Below are positions 15,694 to 23,686 of a stretch of 56,552 bases of DNA, one piece after another. The DNA is from JBDRGD01 sp043818095 (lineage in GTDB: Bacteria; Chloroflexota; Dehalococcoidia; Dehalococcoidales; RBG-16-60-22): NCBI GenBank assembly GCA_043818095.1, contig JBDRGD010000005.1:1-56552 (forward strand), written 5' to 3'. Each line of letters starts with the position of its first letter. Within the stretch, counting starts at the first letter, position 1. The translations under genes and the position numbers were made by a program. The notes beneath the pieces are model-generated. The model had not been told where the DNA came from. It did not search any database and worked only from the letters and a program-made list of their open reading frames with translations.

Positions 15694-16728
15694 CTATACC
15701 CGCGACCGCACGTATTGGCGGTAGAGATCCTGCGCCCGGTCGGCATCGAGGGTGTTGCGGATGATGGCCCGGCCGTCCGGGAAGACGGTGATTTCCACCT
15801 CGTCAACCTCGAAACGCAGCTGGTAATCGGTGGACTGCGTGTTGCGCGCTTCCCGGAGACCCGCCGCCAGCCCCGCCAGGTCCACCCTGCCCACCGTGGT
15901 GTCGACCACCTGGACCGCCCGGCTCTGCCCGCACAGCGGCGTGACGCGGGTGGTAAACCGCTTCTCCAGGAACTCGTATCTGCCGCCGCAGGTGGGGCAG
16001 TCCTCCCGGGGCGCGACCCGTATCCGCTCGAAGGTGTCCCGCCAGACGTCAAGGACGATGATGCTGCGGTTTAACTCCGCGGCGCCGACGAGTATCTTGA
16101 GCGCCTCGGTGGCCTGCAGCGCGCCGATGACCGCGGGCGCGGTGCCCACGACCCCGGCGGTCTCACAGGTGGGGGCATTCTCCGGGGCAGCGGTAATCGG
16201 GTGCAGGCAGCGGAAGCAGGGCGGCCTGCCGGGGACAACGGTCATCGTCATCCCGCTGGCCCCGATGGCGCCGCCGTAGACCCACGGTATTTTATGCTTC
16301 AGCGCCACGTCGTTCAGCAGGAAGCGGGTCTCCACGTTGTCCAGCCCGTCCAGGATGACGTCCGCCCCGGCGCAGAGCTTCTCCACATTGCTGAAATTGA
16401 CGTCGGCGACGATGCCTTCAACTTTAACCGTGCTGTTCACCCGGGCAAGATGGCGCGCCGCCGCGACGGCTTTGGGCAGGCCCTCGCGGATGTCCTCCTC
16501 GTCGAAGAGCACCTGCCGCGCGAGGTTATGGTATTCGATAAAGTCACGGTCGACGATGCTGACGTTGCCGACGCCGGCACGCACCAGGGCCCCGGCGATG
16601 TTTCCACCCAGCGCCCCGCAGCCGATAACCACGGCGCGGCTCCGCAGCAGCTTCGCCTGCCCCACCTCGCCGATGCCCGGGAAGATGGTCTGCCGGGAAT
16701 AGCGGTCTCTCAGATTACGGTCCAGCAT
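15694..16728 (-). CDS. ThiF/MoeB-family E1-like adenylyltransferase
   Basis: The 344-residue product has the nucleotide-binding GCGALGG (36-42), the RQVLF segment, an Asn/Asp region around residue 130, and two CxxC zinc pairs (C171/C174 and C244/C247), as in MoeB and ThiF. C188 (CETAGV) is the likely sulfur or thioester cysteine. A C-terminal extension of about 85 residues has no family I recognise. Such enzymes adenylate the Gly-Gly end of MoaD/ThiS carriers; the carrier at 13529-13801 is the obvious partner. Transcribed convergently to the AOR, and probably with the membrane-protein gene upstream. Confidence 0.93.
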   Translation of the reverse strand: MLDRNLRDRYSRQTIFPGIGEVGQAKLLRSRAVVIGCGALGGNIAGALVRAGVGNVSIVDRDFIEYHNLARQVLFDEEDIREGLPKAVAAARHLARVNSTVKVEGIVADVNFSNVEKLCAGADVILDGLDNVETRFLLNDVALKHKIPWVYGGAIGASGMTMTVVPGRPPCFRCLHPITAAPENAPTCETAGVVGTAPAVIGALQATEALKILVGAAELNRSIIVLDVWRDTFERIRVAPREDCPTCGGRYEFLEKRFTTRVTPLCGQSRAVQVVDTTVGRVDLAGLAAGLREARNTQSTDYQLRFEVDEVEITVFPDGRAIIRNTLDADRAQDLYRQYVRSRV

Positions 16729-16759
16729 CGCGCTACCTTTTCGCGCCGCGGAAACGGCG

Positions 16760-17167
16760 TCAGATAATCAGTATCAGGGGGACGACCAGCGCAATGAGCC
16801 CGGTGAACACCACCACGAAGAGGAAAAGGTTGTAGCGCATGGCATAGTTGCTCAGCAGCGAGGGGTCGTAGTAGCCGGCAACGCCCTGGTCCTCGTACAT
16901 CTTCAGCAGCCCGTTGATGAGCTTTATCCGGGTCTGTTTCCCCTTCAGCAGGCCGACCTCGACGACGAAGCTGACCACGATGACGAGGGAAAGGAAGGTG
17001 AAGAACACCACCCACTGGGTAACGTCTTTACTGTTCCCCTGGGCCACCGCGGAGTTGACGCCCAGTGCCAGCAGGTTCAGCAGGATTGCCGCGACGATGA
17101 AGACCGTATCCGTGCGGGCATTCTGCTGCAGTTCCGTAATGATGTGTTCGTGGACACGCTGAATCAT
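16760..17167 (-). CDS. Three-helix membrane protein, unknown function
   Basis: The ATG at 17165-17167 follows GGGAGGAG, giving 135 residues. Membrane helices are predicted at about 20-42 (TVFIVAAILLNLLALGV), 53-73 (WVVFFTFLSLVIVVSFVVEVGL) and 112-134 (LFLFVVVFTGLIALVVPLILII). A polar loop (about 75-105) carries KQTRIKLINGLLKMYEDQGV. No catalytic motif is visible. The gap to the E1-like gene is 31 bp, so the two likely share a transcript. Confidence 0.7.
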   Translation of the reverse strand: MIQRVHEHIITELQQNARTDTVFIVAAILLNLLALGVNSAVAQGNSKDVTQWVVFFTFLSLVIVVSFVVEVGLLKGKQTRIKLINGLLKMYEDQGVAGYYDPSLLSNYAMRYNLFLFVVVFTGLIALVVPLILII

Positions 17168-17396
17168 AAATGTTCTCCTCCCGCTGCGGTTCAGCGGATT
17201 TTCACCCTTACCTTTGATGATAGCCCGGCAGCCTGCAGAATGCAAGGATTCGCCATCCCGGCATGTCCGGTTTTGGCTGTTTCTCAGGCTCTCCCCAGGC
17301 CACTGGATACCGACGAAACCGTCCCCCTCTCCGATTGACGCCCGGAAACGCATATGGTAAGATTGGGATGCTTCACCGACACATGATAGGGTTGGA

Positions 17397-17425
17397 TTGA
17401 CTCGTTTTCCCCCCGTTTTTTATCT
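17397..17425 (+). promoter_or_regulatory. Candidate promoter of ribF-tyrS
   Basis: TTGACT (17397-17402), a 17-bp spacer and TTATCT (17420-17425), 35 bp before the ribF start. Confidence 0.55.
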
Positions 17426-17460
17426 CGGGGATTTGTCATAAACTGGTTCAGGAGACAAGC

Positions 17461-18390
17461 GTGCTGCTTGAGGAGGAGCTCGCCCGGTTTTCACCTCGGC
17501 AGGAAACCCTGCTCACCATCGGCGTTTTTGACGGCGTTCACCTCGGGCACAAGCACCTGATTGCCCGGCTCATCAAGCAGGCCAGGAGTGAGCGCTGCCT
17601 CGCCGGGGTGGTCACCTTCCGCCAGCACCCCCAGGACTTCTTCAGTCCCGGCACCAGACTGCCCTTCCTGACCGACCTGACGGAGAGAACGGCGCTCCTC
17701 GAGGAAGCCGGCGTGGACCTGATTGTGCCCCTCTCTTTCAACGCCGAGCTTACCCGGCTGAGCGCCCGGGAGTTCCTCACCCGGCTGCAAAAACACCTGA
17801 AAATGCGCGGCCTCGTCCTCGGTCCGGATTTTGCCCTGGGGAAAGACCGGGAGGGGGACGTGACGGCGCTGCGGCGGCTGGGCGAGGAGATGGGCTTCAG
17901 CGTCAGCGCGGTAGCGCCGTTGACGGCCGGCGCCGACATCGTGAGCAGCACGGCCATCCGGGAGGCAATTATCATCGGGGACGTGGAGAAAGCGGAAAGA
18001 CTGATGGGGCGCCCCTTCAACCTGCACGGCACGGTGGTCAGCGGGACCCACCGTGGCCAGCAACTGGGCTTTCCCACGGCGAACCTGAAGTTGAACCACG
18101 AGCAGGCGCTCCCGACGGACGGCGTTTATGCCGGCTGGGCTTACGTCAACGACAAGCGTTATCCGGCGATGGCCAACATCGGCAAGAACCCCACCTTCAA
18201 CGGCAGGGTCCGGACGGCGGAGGTCCACCTGCTGGACTTTCACGGCGACCTCTACGGCAGCGAGCTGAAGGTGGACCTGGTGAAATACCTGCGCGGGGAA
18301 AAGAAGTTCGACACCGCCGAAGAACTGAAACAGCAGATTACGGATGATATCGTCATGGGGAGAGCGGCGCTGGGCTGCCGCACGGGATAA
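17461..18390 (+). CDS. ribF: Bifunctional riboflavin kinase/FAD synthetase
   Basis: RibF makes FMN from riboflavin and FAD from FMN. The 309-residue product has the N-terminal FAD synthetase domain (GVFDGVHLGHKHLI near residue 22, VLGPDFALGK near 120 and SSTAIREAI near 162) and the C-terminal riboflavin kinase domain (GTHRGQQLGFPTANL, NIGKNPTF and the DLYG segment). The GTG start follows CAGGAG. tyrS begins 6 bp after its stop. Confidence 0.96.
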   Translation: MLLEEELARFSPRQETLLTIGVFDGVHLGHKHLIARLIKQARSERCLAGVVTFRQHPQDFFSPGTRLPFLTDLTERTALLEEAGVDLIVPLSFNAELTRLSAREFLTRLQKHLKMRGLVLGPDFALGKDREGDVTALRRLGEEMGFSVSAVAPLTAGADIVSSTAIREAIIIGDVEKAERLMGRPFNLHGTVVSGTHRGQQLGFPTANLKLNHEQALPTDGVYAGWAYVNDKRYPAMANIGKNPTFNGRVRTAEVHLLDFHGDLYGSELKVDLVKYLRGEKKFDTAEELKQQITDDIVMGRAALGCRTG

Positions 18391-18396
18391 CCGGCC

Positions 18397-19584
18397 ATGA
18401 GTAAGACAGAAAACAGTCAGGACATGGAATACCTGCTGCGCCGCGGCGTGGCGGAAATTATCGTTGCCGCGGAGATGCGGGAACTGCTGCGCTCGGGTAA
18501 AAAGCTGCGGCTGAAAGAAGGCTTCGACCCCAGTTTCCCGGATATCCACCTCGGGCACATAGTGGCGCTGCGGAAGCTCCGCCAGCTACAGGAGCTCGGG
18601 CACCAGGTCATCCTCATCGTCGGCGACTGGACGGCGCAGATCGGCGACCCCAGCGGGGCGTCCGTCACCCGCCCGATGCTCACCGCGGAGCAGGTGAAAA
18701 AGAACGCCGAGACCTACATGCAGCAGTTTTTCAAGGTGGTGGACAAGAGCCGCACGGAGGTCAAGTGGCAGAGCGAGTGGTTCGGCAATTTCAGCCTCGC
18801 GGATGTCATCCGCCTGACCAGCAAGTTCACCGTGGCGCAGCTCCTGGCACGGGACGACTTCAGTGCCCGCTACGCTGACAACCGCCCCATCGCCATTACC
18901 GAGCTGCTTTACCCCCTCCTCCAGGCTTACGATTCCATCATGGTGCAGTCGGACGTCGAGTTCGGCGGGACCGACCAGAAATTCAATCTCCTCATGGGAC
19001 GCGAGCTCCAGCAGATGTCCGGGCAGCGCCCGCAGCAGTGCTTCATGACTCCCCTGCTGGTGGGCACGGACGGCACCCATAAGATGAGCAAGAGCCTGGG
19101 GAACTACATCGGCGTGGCGGAGCCGCCGGAGCAGATTTACGGCAAGGTCATGTCCGTGCCGGACGACCTGATTATCCAGTACTTCGAGCTGGTGACCGAT
19201 GTCTCCGAGGCGGAACTGGATGAATTCAAAACGCAGCTCGACGGTGGCAAGGTCAACCCGATGGCCCTGAAAAAGCGCCTGGCGCGGGAAATCGTCGGGC
19301 AGCTTTACAGCGCCGGAGAGGCGACACAGGCGGAGGCCCATTTCGCGAAGGTGGTGCAGAATAAAGAGCTCCCGGAGGATATCCGGGAGTTCGAATGCCG
19401 GAACCTGCCCATCAGCCAGGTGCTGGTCAAAACGGGCCTGGTCTCCAGCCGCAGCGAGGCTTTCCGCATGATACAGCAGGGGGCTGTCAGTATTGAGGAA
19501 CAGAAGGTCACCGATGCCAACCTGCCCGTCCCCCCGGGTATCGTCATCAGGGTGGGGAAGAGGCGTTTTCTGAAATCCATGTAG
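18397..19584 (+). CDS. tyrS: Tyrosyl-tRNA synthetase
   Basis: A class I aminoacyl-tRNA synthetase of 395 residues. The HIGH-type signature is HLGH (51-54), the KMSKS loop is intact (HKMSKSLGNYIG), and the tyrosine pocket includes GDWTAQIGDPSG. A C-terminal S4 RNA-binding domain (VLVKTGLVSSRSEAFRMIQQGAV) completes the enzyme. The length and motif style resemble the TyrZ-like subgroup rather than E. coli TyrS, but that needs a tree. Confidence 0.96.
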   Translation: MSKTENSQDMEYLLRRGVAEIIVAAEMRELLRSGKKLRLKEGFDPSFPDIHLGHIVALRKLRQLQELGHQVILIVGDWTAQIGDPSGASVTRPMLTAEQVKKNAETYMQQFFKVVDKSRTEVKWQSEWFGNFSLADVIRLTSKFTVAQLLARDDFSARYADNRPIAITELLYPLLQAYDSIMVQSDVEFGGTDQKFNLLMGRELQQMSGQRPQQCFMTPLLVGTDGTHKMSKSLGNYIGVAEPPEQIYGKVMSVPDDLIIQYFELVTDVSEAELDEFKTQLDGGKVNPMALKKRLAREIVGQLYSAGEATQAEAHFAKVVQNKELPEDIREFECRNLPISQVLVKTGLVSSRSEAFRMIQQGAVSIEEQKVTDANLPVPPGIVIRVGKRRFLKSM

Positions 19585-19631
19585 CACCGGGAGCGGTGCT
19601 GCTTTAGCAAAATAAAGTTAAGGAGTCGAGC

Positions 19632-20720
19632 ATGGCACAGTTGCGCATCCCCGGCCCCACCCCCTGTCCTGAGGAGGTCCTCAAGGCGGTGGGTAAACAG
19701 ATGGTAAACCACCGCGGTCCCGAGTTCATCGCCCTGATTAACAAGGTCACGGACCAGCTGAAGCAGGTCTTCAAGACCAAAAACGACCTCTTCGTCCTGA
19801 CCGGCTCGGGTACGGGTGGCCTTGAAGCGGGGGTGGTCAACGTGCTCTCCCCCGGCGACAAGGTCCTCTCCGTGTCCATCGGCGTCTTCGGTGACCGTTG
19901 GGCGCAGATTGCGCAGACCTTCGGCGCCCAGGTGGTGCCCCTGAAATACGAGATGGGCAAGGCCGCGAAACCTGATGATATCCGCCAGGCGCTAAAGGCG
20001 GACCCGCAGATAAAAGCCGTCCTGATAACCCATAACGAGACCTCCACCGGCGTCACCAATGACCTGAAAGCCCTCAGCGCCGCGGTCAAGGAGTCCGGCA
20101 AGCTGCTGCTGGTGGACGCCATCAGCAGCCTCGGTTCCATTGAGCTGCCGGTGGACGAGTGGCAGGTGGACGTTGCCATCAGCGGCTCCCAGAAGGGCTG
20201 GATGGTCCCGCCCGGCCTGGCTTTCGTCAGCGTCAGCCCCCGGGCGTGGCAGGCTTTCGAAAACGCGAAGATGCCGCGCTTTTACTGGGACTTCGGCAAG
20301 GCGAAGAAGTACCTGGAAAAGGGACAGACCCCCTGGACCCCCGCCGTCTCCGTGCTTTACGGCCTCGAGGTCGCCCTGGATATGATGTTCAAGGAAGGCC
20401 TGGAGAACATCGTCGCCCGCCACAAGCGCATCGGCAAGGTGGCGCGGGAAGGCGTCAAGGCGCTGGGGCTGCCGCTGCTGGCGGATGAAGCCTATGCCTC
20501 AAACACGGTGACCGCGGTGGCCGAAGTGGCGGGGCTGGAATCCAAGAAGCTCACCAAGGTGATGCGCGAGGAATACCAGATTGTCCTCGCCGGCGGTCAG
20601 GGCAAGCTGGAAGGCAAGATTTTCCGTATCGGGCATCTCGGCCTGGTTACCGAGCAGGAAATCGCTGAGGTGATGGCCGCCCTGAAGGAGGCTTTACCCA
20701 AGGCGGGATTCCAGGGATAA
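19632..20720 (+). CDS. Class V aminotransferase (alanine-glyoxylate/serine-pyruvate type)
   Basis: The 362-residue PLP enzyme carries the cofactor lysine at K188 in SGSQKGWMVPPG and the TGSGTGGLEA phosphate-binding stretch near 57-66. The family transfers amino groups between alanine or serine and glyoxylate or pyruvate. It sits 34 bp before serA. The same pairing occurs in other bacteria, and in this context the enzyme may do the phosphoserine or serine transamination step, since no serC is seen nearby. Preceded by TTAAGGAG. Confidence 0.93.
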   Translation: MAQLRIPGPTPCPEEVLKAVGKQMVNHRGPEFIALINKVTDQLKQVFKTKNDLFVLTGSGTGGLEAGVVNVLSPGDKVLSVSIGVFGDRWAQIAQTFGAQVVPLKYEMGKAAKPDDIRQALKADPQIKAVLITHNETSTGVTNDLKALSAAVKESGKLLLVDAISSLGSIELPVDEWQVDVAISGSQKGWMVPPGLAFVSVSPRAWQAFENAKMPRFYWDFGKAKKYLEKGQTPWTPAVSVLYGLEVALDMMFKEGLENIVARHKRIGKVAREGVKALGLPLLADEAYASNTVTAVAEVAGLESKKLTKVMREEYQIVLAGGQGKLEGKIFRIGHLGLVTEQEIAEVMAALKEALPKAGFQG

Positions 20721-20754
20721 ATTCACGGTAAATACCGTGGAAAGCAGGTGTACG

Positions 20755-22329
20755 ATGAAGGTACTGGTAACGGACGCCATATCCGAAGAAGGACTGGCAC
20801 TATTGCGGGAACACGCCCAGGTGGACATCAAGACCGGGCTGAAACCCGAGGAGATTATCCAGATAATCGGCGACTATGAAGCGCTGATGGTGCGCAGCCA
20901 GACCAAGGTCACCGCCGACGTTATCCGGGCGGGGAAAAAGCTGATGGTGATTGCCCGGGCGGGAGTGGGTATCGACAACGTGGACCTGGAGACAGCCACG
21001 CAGCACGGCATTGCCGTGGTCAACGCCCCCACGGGAAACACCGTTTCCGCGGCGGAGCACTCCGTCGCCCTGATGATGGCGCTGGCCCGCCATATCCCCC
21101 AGGCGAACGCCTCCCTCAAGGCCTGCCAGTGGCGCCGCAACGATTTCATGGGGGCGGAGCTGCGGGGCAAGACGATGGGGATTATCGGACTGGGTAACGT
21201 CGGTTCGGCGGTGGCCCGGCGCGCCCAGGGACTGGAGATGAACGTCCTCGGCTTTGACCCCCTGGTCTCCGTGGACTACGCCGATAAGTTCCACGTGAAA
21301 CTGGTCTCCCTGGAAGACCTGCTCAAGCAGTCGGACTTCATTACCCTGCACATCCCCCTGAATGACAAGACACGGGGGCTGCTCGGGGAGAAACAACTCG
21401 CGCTGGTAAAGCCCACGGTGCGCATTATCAACTGCGCCCGCGGCGGCCTGATTAACGAGAAGGCGCTGGTCGCCGCCCTCCAGGAAAAGAGGGTGGCGGG
21501 CGTCGCGGTGGACGTTTTTGAGAAAGAGCCCTGCACGGAAAGCCCCCTTTTCGCCTTCGAAAACGTTATCGTCACCCCCCACCTCGGCGCCTCGACCGCC
21601 GAAGCCCAGGTCATGGCGGCAATAGACGTCGCCGAGCAGGTGGCGAGCATCTTCCAGGGTAAGCCGGCGCGCTATGCCCTCAATGCCCCCTTCATTGCCC
21701 CGGAGACCATGACAGCGCTGAGCCCGTTTATCGGGGTGGCGGCCGCCCTGGGTAAGCTCATCTACCGGCTGGCGGAGGGTCAGGCGGAAACCATCCGCAT
21801 CCGCTACGAGGGCGAAATCGGTAACTATGACACCAACGCCCTGAAGCTGACCGTGCTGGGCGGGCTGCTGGAGGGGACCAGTGAGGAAAGGGTGAACCTG
21901 GTCAACGCCAGCCTGATTGCCGCCCGCCGCGGCCTGGCGGTGGTGGAAGAGCGGGAAGGCTGCTGCGAGAACTACAACAGCCTGCTGACGGTCACGGTGA
22001 CCACCACCAAAGGGAAAACGACGACCGCCGGGACGGTGATGCACGGCGAGACCCACATCGTCCGGGTGAATGACTACTGGCTGGACCTTGTGCCCTCCGG
22101 GGGCTATTTCCTCTTCTCGGAACACGTGGACCAGCCGGGGCTCATCGGCAAGGTGGGACAGATTACGGGCGATGCCGATATCAACATCAGCGCCATGCAC
22201 CTGGGCCGATTGAAGCCGCGCGGGCAGGCGATGCTGGTGCTGGCACTGGACGAGCCACTGCCCGAAGAGCAGCAGCAGAAAATCCTGTCCCTGCCGGATG
22301 TTTACAGCGTCAAGCAGGTCAAGCTTTAG
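20755..22329 (+). CDS. serA: D-3-phosphoglycerate dehydrogenase, long form with ACT domain
   Basis: SerA catalyses the first step of serine synthesis. From ATG 20755 the product is 524 residues: a catalytic and NAD-binding part with GLGNVG (145-150) and NCARGGLI, an intervening allosteric substrate-binding domain (about 320-440), and a C-terminal ACT domain (HVDQPGLIGKVGQITGDADINISAMHLGR) that normally binds serine for feedback inhibition. A GTG at 20737 would add six residues with no clear advantage. A terminator follows. Confidence 0.97.
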   Translation: MKVLVTDAISEEGLALLREHAQVDIKTGLKPEEIIQIIGDYEALMVRSQTKVTADVIRAGKKLMVIARAGVGIDNVDLETATQHGIAVVNAPTGNTVSAAEHSVALMMALARHIPQANASLKACQWRRNDFMGAELRGKTMGIIGLGNVGSAVARRAQGLEMNVLGFDPLVSVDYADKFHVKLVSLEDLLKQSDFITLHIPLNDKTRGLLGEKQLALVKPTVRIINCARGGLINEKALVAALQEKRVAGVAVDVFEKEPCTESPLFAFENVIVTPHLGASTAEAQVMAAIDVAEQVASIFQGKPARYALNAPFIAPETMTALSPFIGVAAALGKLIYRLAEGQAETIRIRYEGEIGNYDTNALKLTVLGGLLEGTSEERVNLVNASLIAARRGLAVVEEREGCCENYNSLLTVTVTTTKGKTTTAGTVMHGETHIVRVNDYWLDLVPSGGYFLFSEHVDQPGLIGKVGQITGDADINISAMHLGRLKPRGQAMLVLALDEPLPEEQQQKILSLPDVYSVKQVKL

Positions 22330-22354
22330 CCGTCACACTCCGAAGGAGCATCCC

Positions 22355-22382
22355 AGAGGGGCTTGCGCCCCTCTTTTCTTTA
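22355..22382 (+). terminator. Rho-independent terminator after serA
   Basis: Seven-bp GC stem GAGGGGC (22356-22362)/GCCCCTC (22367-22373), TTGC loop, then TTTTCTTT. It closes the ribF-tyrS-aminotransferase-serA unit. Confidence 0.9.
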
Positions 22383-22429
22383 TTCCAGGGGGTAAAGGTG
22401 TGGTTTGAGAGAATCGCGACGCGGGGGGC

Positions 22430-22458
22430 TTGAAAAATGACGTTTTCGGGTGTATAAT
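22430..22458 (+). promoter_or_regulatory. Promoter of the zinc-ribbon/S21/RRM cluster
   Basis: TTGAAA (22430-22435), a 17-bp spacer and perfect TATAAT (22453-22458). Transcription would start near 22466, leaving a leader of about 113 bases, long for this genome. Confidence 0.85.
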
Positions 22459-22532
22459 GATTTGTGATAGTTACAGTTAAGGTTATTACAAGCTTCCAGG
22501 AATCCTGTTGGCACAGAACCGCCTCAAGTATT

Positions 22533-22577
22533 GGATGACCGGGCTCTAACTAGAATAACAGAGAGAGGAGGTCATCC
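22533..22577 (+). promoter_or_regulatory. Leader stem that may mask the ribosome-binding site
   Basis: GGATGACC (22533-22540) is perfectly complementary to GGTCATCC (22570-22577), which overlaps the end of the AGGAGG site (22566-22571) and abuts the ATG at 22579. Pairing would partly hide the start region. Regulation by temperature or by a bound protein is inferred. Confidence 0.45.
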
Positions 22578-22578
22578 G

Positions 22579-22881
22579 ATGGCATTCGAGGACAAGTCTA
22601 TCCAGTGCGCTGATTGTGGGGCGACGTTTACCTTTTCCGCGGAAGAGCAGGAGTTCTTCCAGTCCAAGGGTTACACCAATGAGCCCAAACGCTGCCCGCC
22701 ATGCCGCCAGACACGCAAGTCCGAGCGCTACGGAAGCGGCGGCGGCTACGGCAGCAGCCGCCAGATGTTCCCCGCGGTTTGTGCGGAATGCGGCAAAGAC
22801 ACGCAGGTCCCCTTCGAACCGCGCGGCGACAAACCGGTCTATTGCAGCGATTGCTACCGCAAGGTAAGGCCGGCGAGATAA
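22579..22881 (+). CDS. Zinc-ribbon protein with CxxC pairs
   Basis: ATG 22579 follows GGAGG. The 100-residue product has four CxxC pairs: C10/C13 (CADC), then C40/C43 (CPPC), C72/C75 (CAEC) and C92/C95 (CSDC), enough for two zinc ribbons. A Gly-Ser-Tyr-rich linker (about 53-62) and a basic C-terminus (YRKVRPAR) separate and end them. The first half fits the zinc-ribbon family with a QEFFQSKGYTNEPKRCPPCR segment. Likely a nucleic-acid or ribosome-associated protein, judging from its neighbours S21 and an RRM protein. Confidence 0.82.
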   Translation: MAFEDKSIQCADCGATFTFSAEEQEFFQSKGYTNEPKRCPPCRQTRKSERYGSGGGYGSSRQMFPAVCAECGKDTQVPFEPRGDKPVYCSDCYRKVRPAR

Positions 22882-22897
22882 ACCAAGTCTAATAGTG

Positions 22898-22930
22898 CAC
22901 GTCCGGGTCAGGGAAACCGACCCGGACGTG
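22898..22930 (+). promoter_or_regulatory. Intercistronic hairpin upstream of rpsU
   Basis: A perfect 12-bp inverted repeat, CACGTCCGGGTC (22898-22909) and GACCCGGACGTG (22919-22930), with a 9-base loop. No T-run follows, so it is not a simple terminator. It ends 19 bp before the S21 start and may act in processing, stabilisation or autoregulation. Confidence 0.6.
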
Positions 22931-22949
22931 ACCCTGAAAGGGGTTAGTT

Positions 22950-23135
22950 TTGTCATTAGAAGTATCCATACGTGAAGGCGAATCACAGGAATCACTGCTG
23001 CACCGCTTCCAGAGAATGGTGCAGATGAGCGGCGTCCTGCGCGAGGCAAAATCCCACCGCAGGTTTGTTTCCAAGCGGGAAGCTGCCCGCATCAAGTCCA
23101 AGAACAGCGCCCGCAGAAGGCGTCGTCAGGACTGA
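22950..23135 (+). CDS. rpsU: 30S ribosomal protein S21
   Basis: The 61-residue product shows the S21 pattern: a short N-terminal strand (LEVSIREGES), a helical middle (SLLHRFQRMVQMSGVLREAK) and a very basic C-terminus (KSKNSARRRRRQD). S21 helps recruit mRNA on the small subunit. The start codon is TTG behind GAAAGGGG; no ATG fits. It lies between the zinc-ribbon and RRM genes. Confidence 0.93.
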   Translation: MSLEVSIREGESQESLLHRFQRMVQMSGVLREAKSHRRFVSKREAARIKSKNSARRRRRQD

Positions 23136-23174
23136 TACCCCGGAAACAAGATTCGCATTAATGAGGAGGCAGTC

Positions 23175-23537
23175 ATGAGGATTTATGTAGGGAACCTGTC
23201 CTACGAAACGACCGAAGAGGAATTACGGGAAGAATTCGCCGCTTTTGGTGCCGTAGAATCCGTGGCAGTCCCCACGGACCGCTATAGCGGAAGGCCCCGG
23301 GGATTTGCCTTCGTCGAGATGCCCACCGTATCTGAGGGCCAGGCGGCCATCGCCGGCCTGAACGGAAAGACCCTCAGGGACCGGACGCTCACCGTGAACG
23401 CCGCCCGTGCCCGCGAAGACCGCGGTGGAGGCGGGTTCGGTGGTGGTGGTGGCGGTGGCGGCGGTGGCGGCAGGCGCGGCGGCGGCGGCTTCGGTGGTGG
23501 TGGCGGCGGCGGCGGCGGCAGACAGCGCCGCTATTAG
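23175..23537 (+). CDS. RRM-type RNA-binding protein with glycine-rich tail
   Basis: The 120-residue product is one RRM domain (about 1-78) with RNP2 IYVGNL (3-8) and RNP1 RGFAFVEM (about 43-50), then a tail of almost pure glycine with Arg, Phe and Gln, ending RQRRY. This is the architecture of cyanobacterial Rbp proteins, which are cold-induced RNA-binding proteins often found beside rpsU. The start follows GAGGAGG. The tail coding region is a low-complexity GGT/GGC repeat prone to slippage. Confidence 0.93.
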   Translation: MRIYVGNLSYETTEEELREEFAAFGAVESVAVPTDRYSGRPRGFAFVEMPTVSEGQAAIAGLNGKTLRDRTLTVNAARAREDRGGGGFGGGGGGGGGGGRRGGGGFGGGGGGGGGRQRRY

Positions 23538-23552
23538 GAAATCGGCAACCGC

Positions 23553-23570
23553 GGGTGGCTCAGGCCACCC
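23553..23570 (+). terminator. Stem-loop after the RRM gene
   Basis: GGGTGGC (23553-23559) pairs with GCCACCC (23564-23570) across TCAG. The following CCGCCGCTTT has few Ts, so termination may be weak. Confidence 0.45.
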
Positions 23571-23686
23571 CCGCCGCTTTAAGGCCGTGCCCGTCCGGCG
23601 CGGCCGAAATCTTTAAACGCGCATATCACCACTGGAATCCTGAAACAACCGATGTCTAAGTTGTTCTGCCTGTTGGCCTGGACCTG

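Noticed and set aside
20800..22200. Minus-strand open frame of about 466 codons
   Set aside because: Antisense to serA; His/Gly/Gln-rich composition without motifs.
23430..23525. GGT/GGC tandem repeat as a CRISPR-like or non-coding repeat
   Set aside because: It is the coding region of the glycine-rich tail of the RRM protein and stays in frame to a normal stop.
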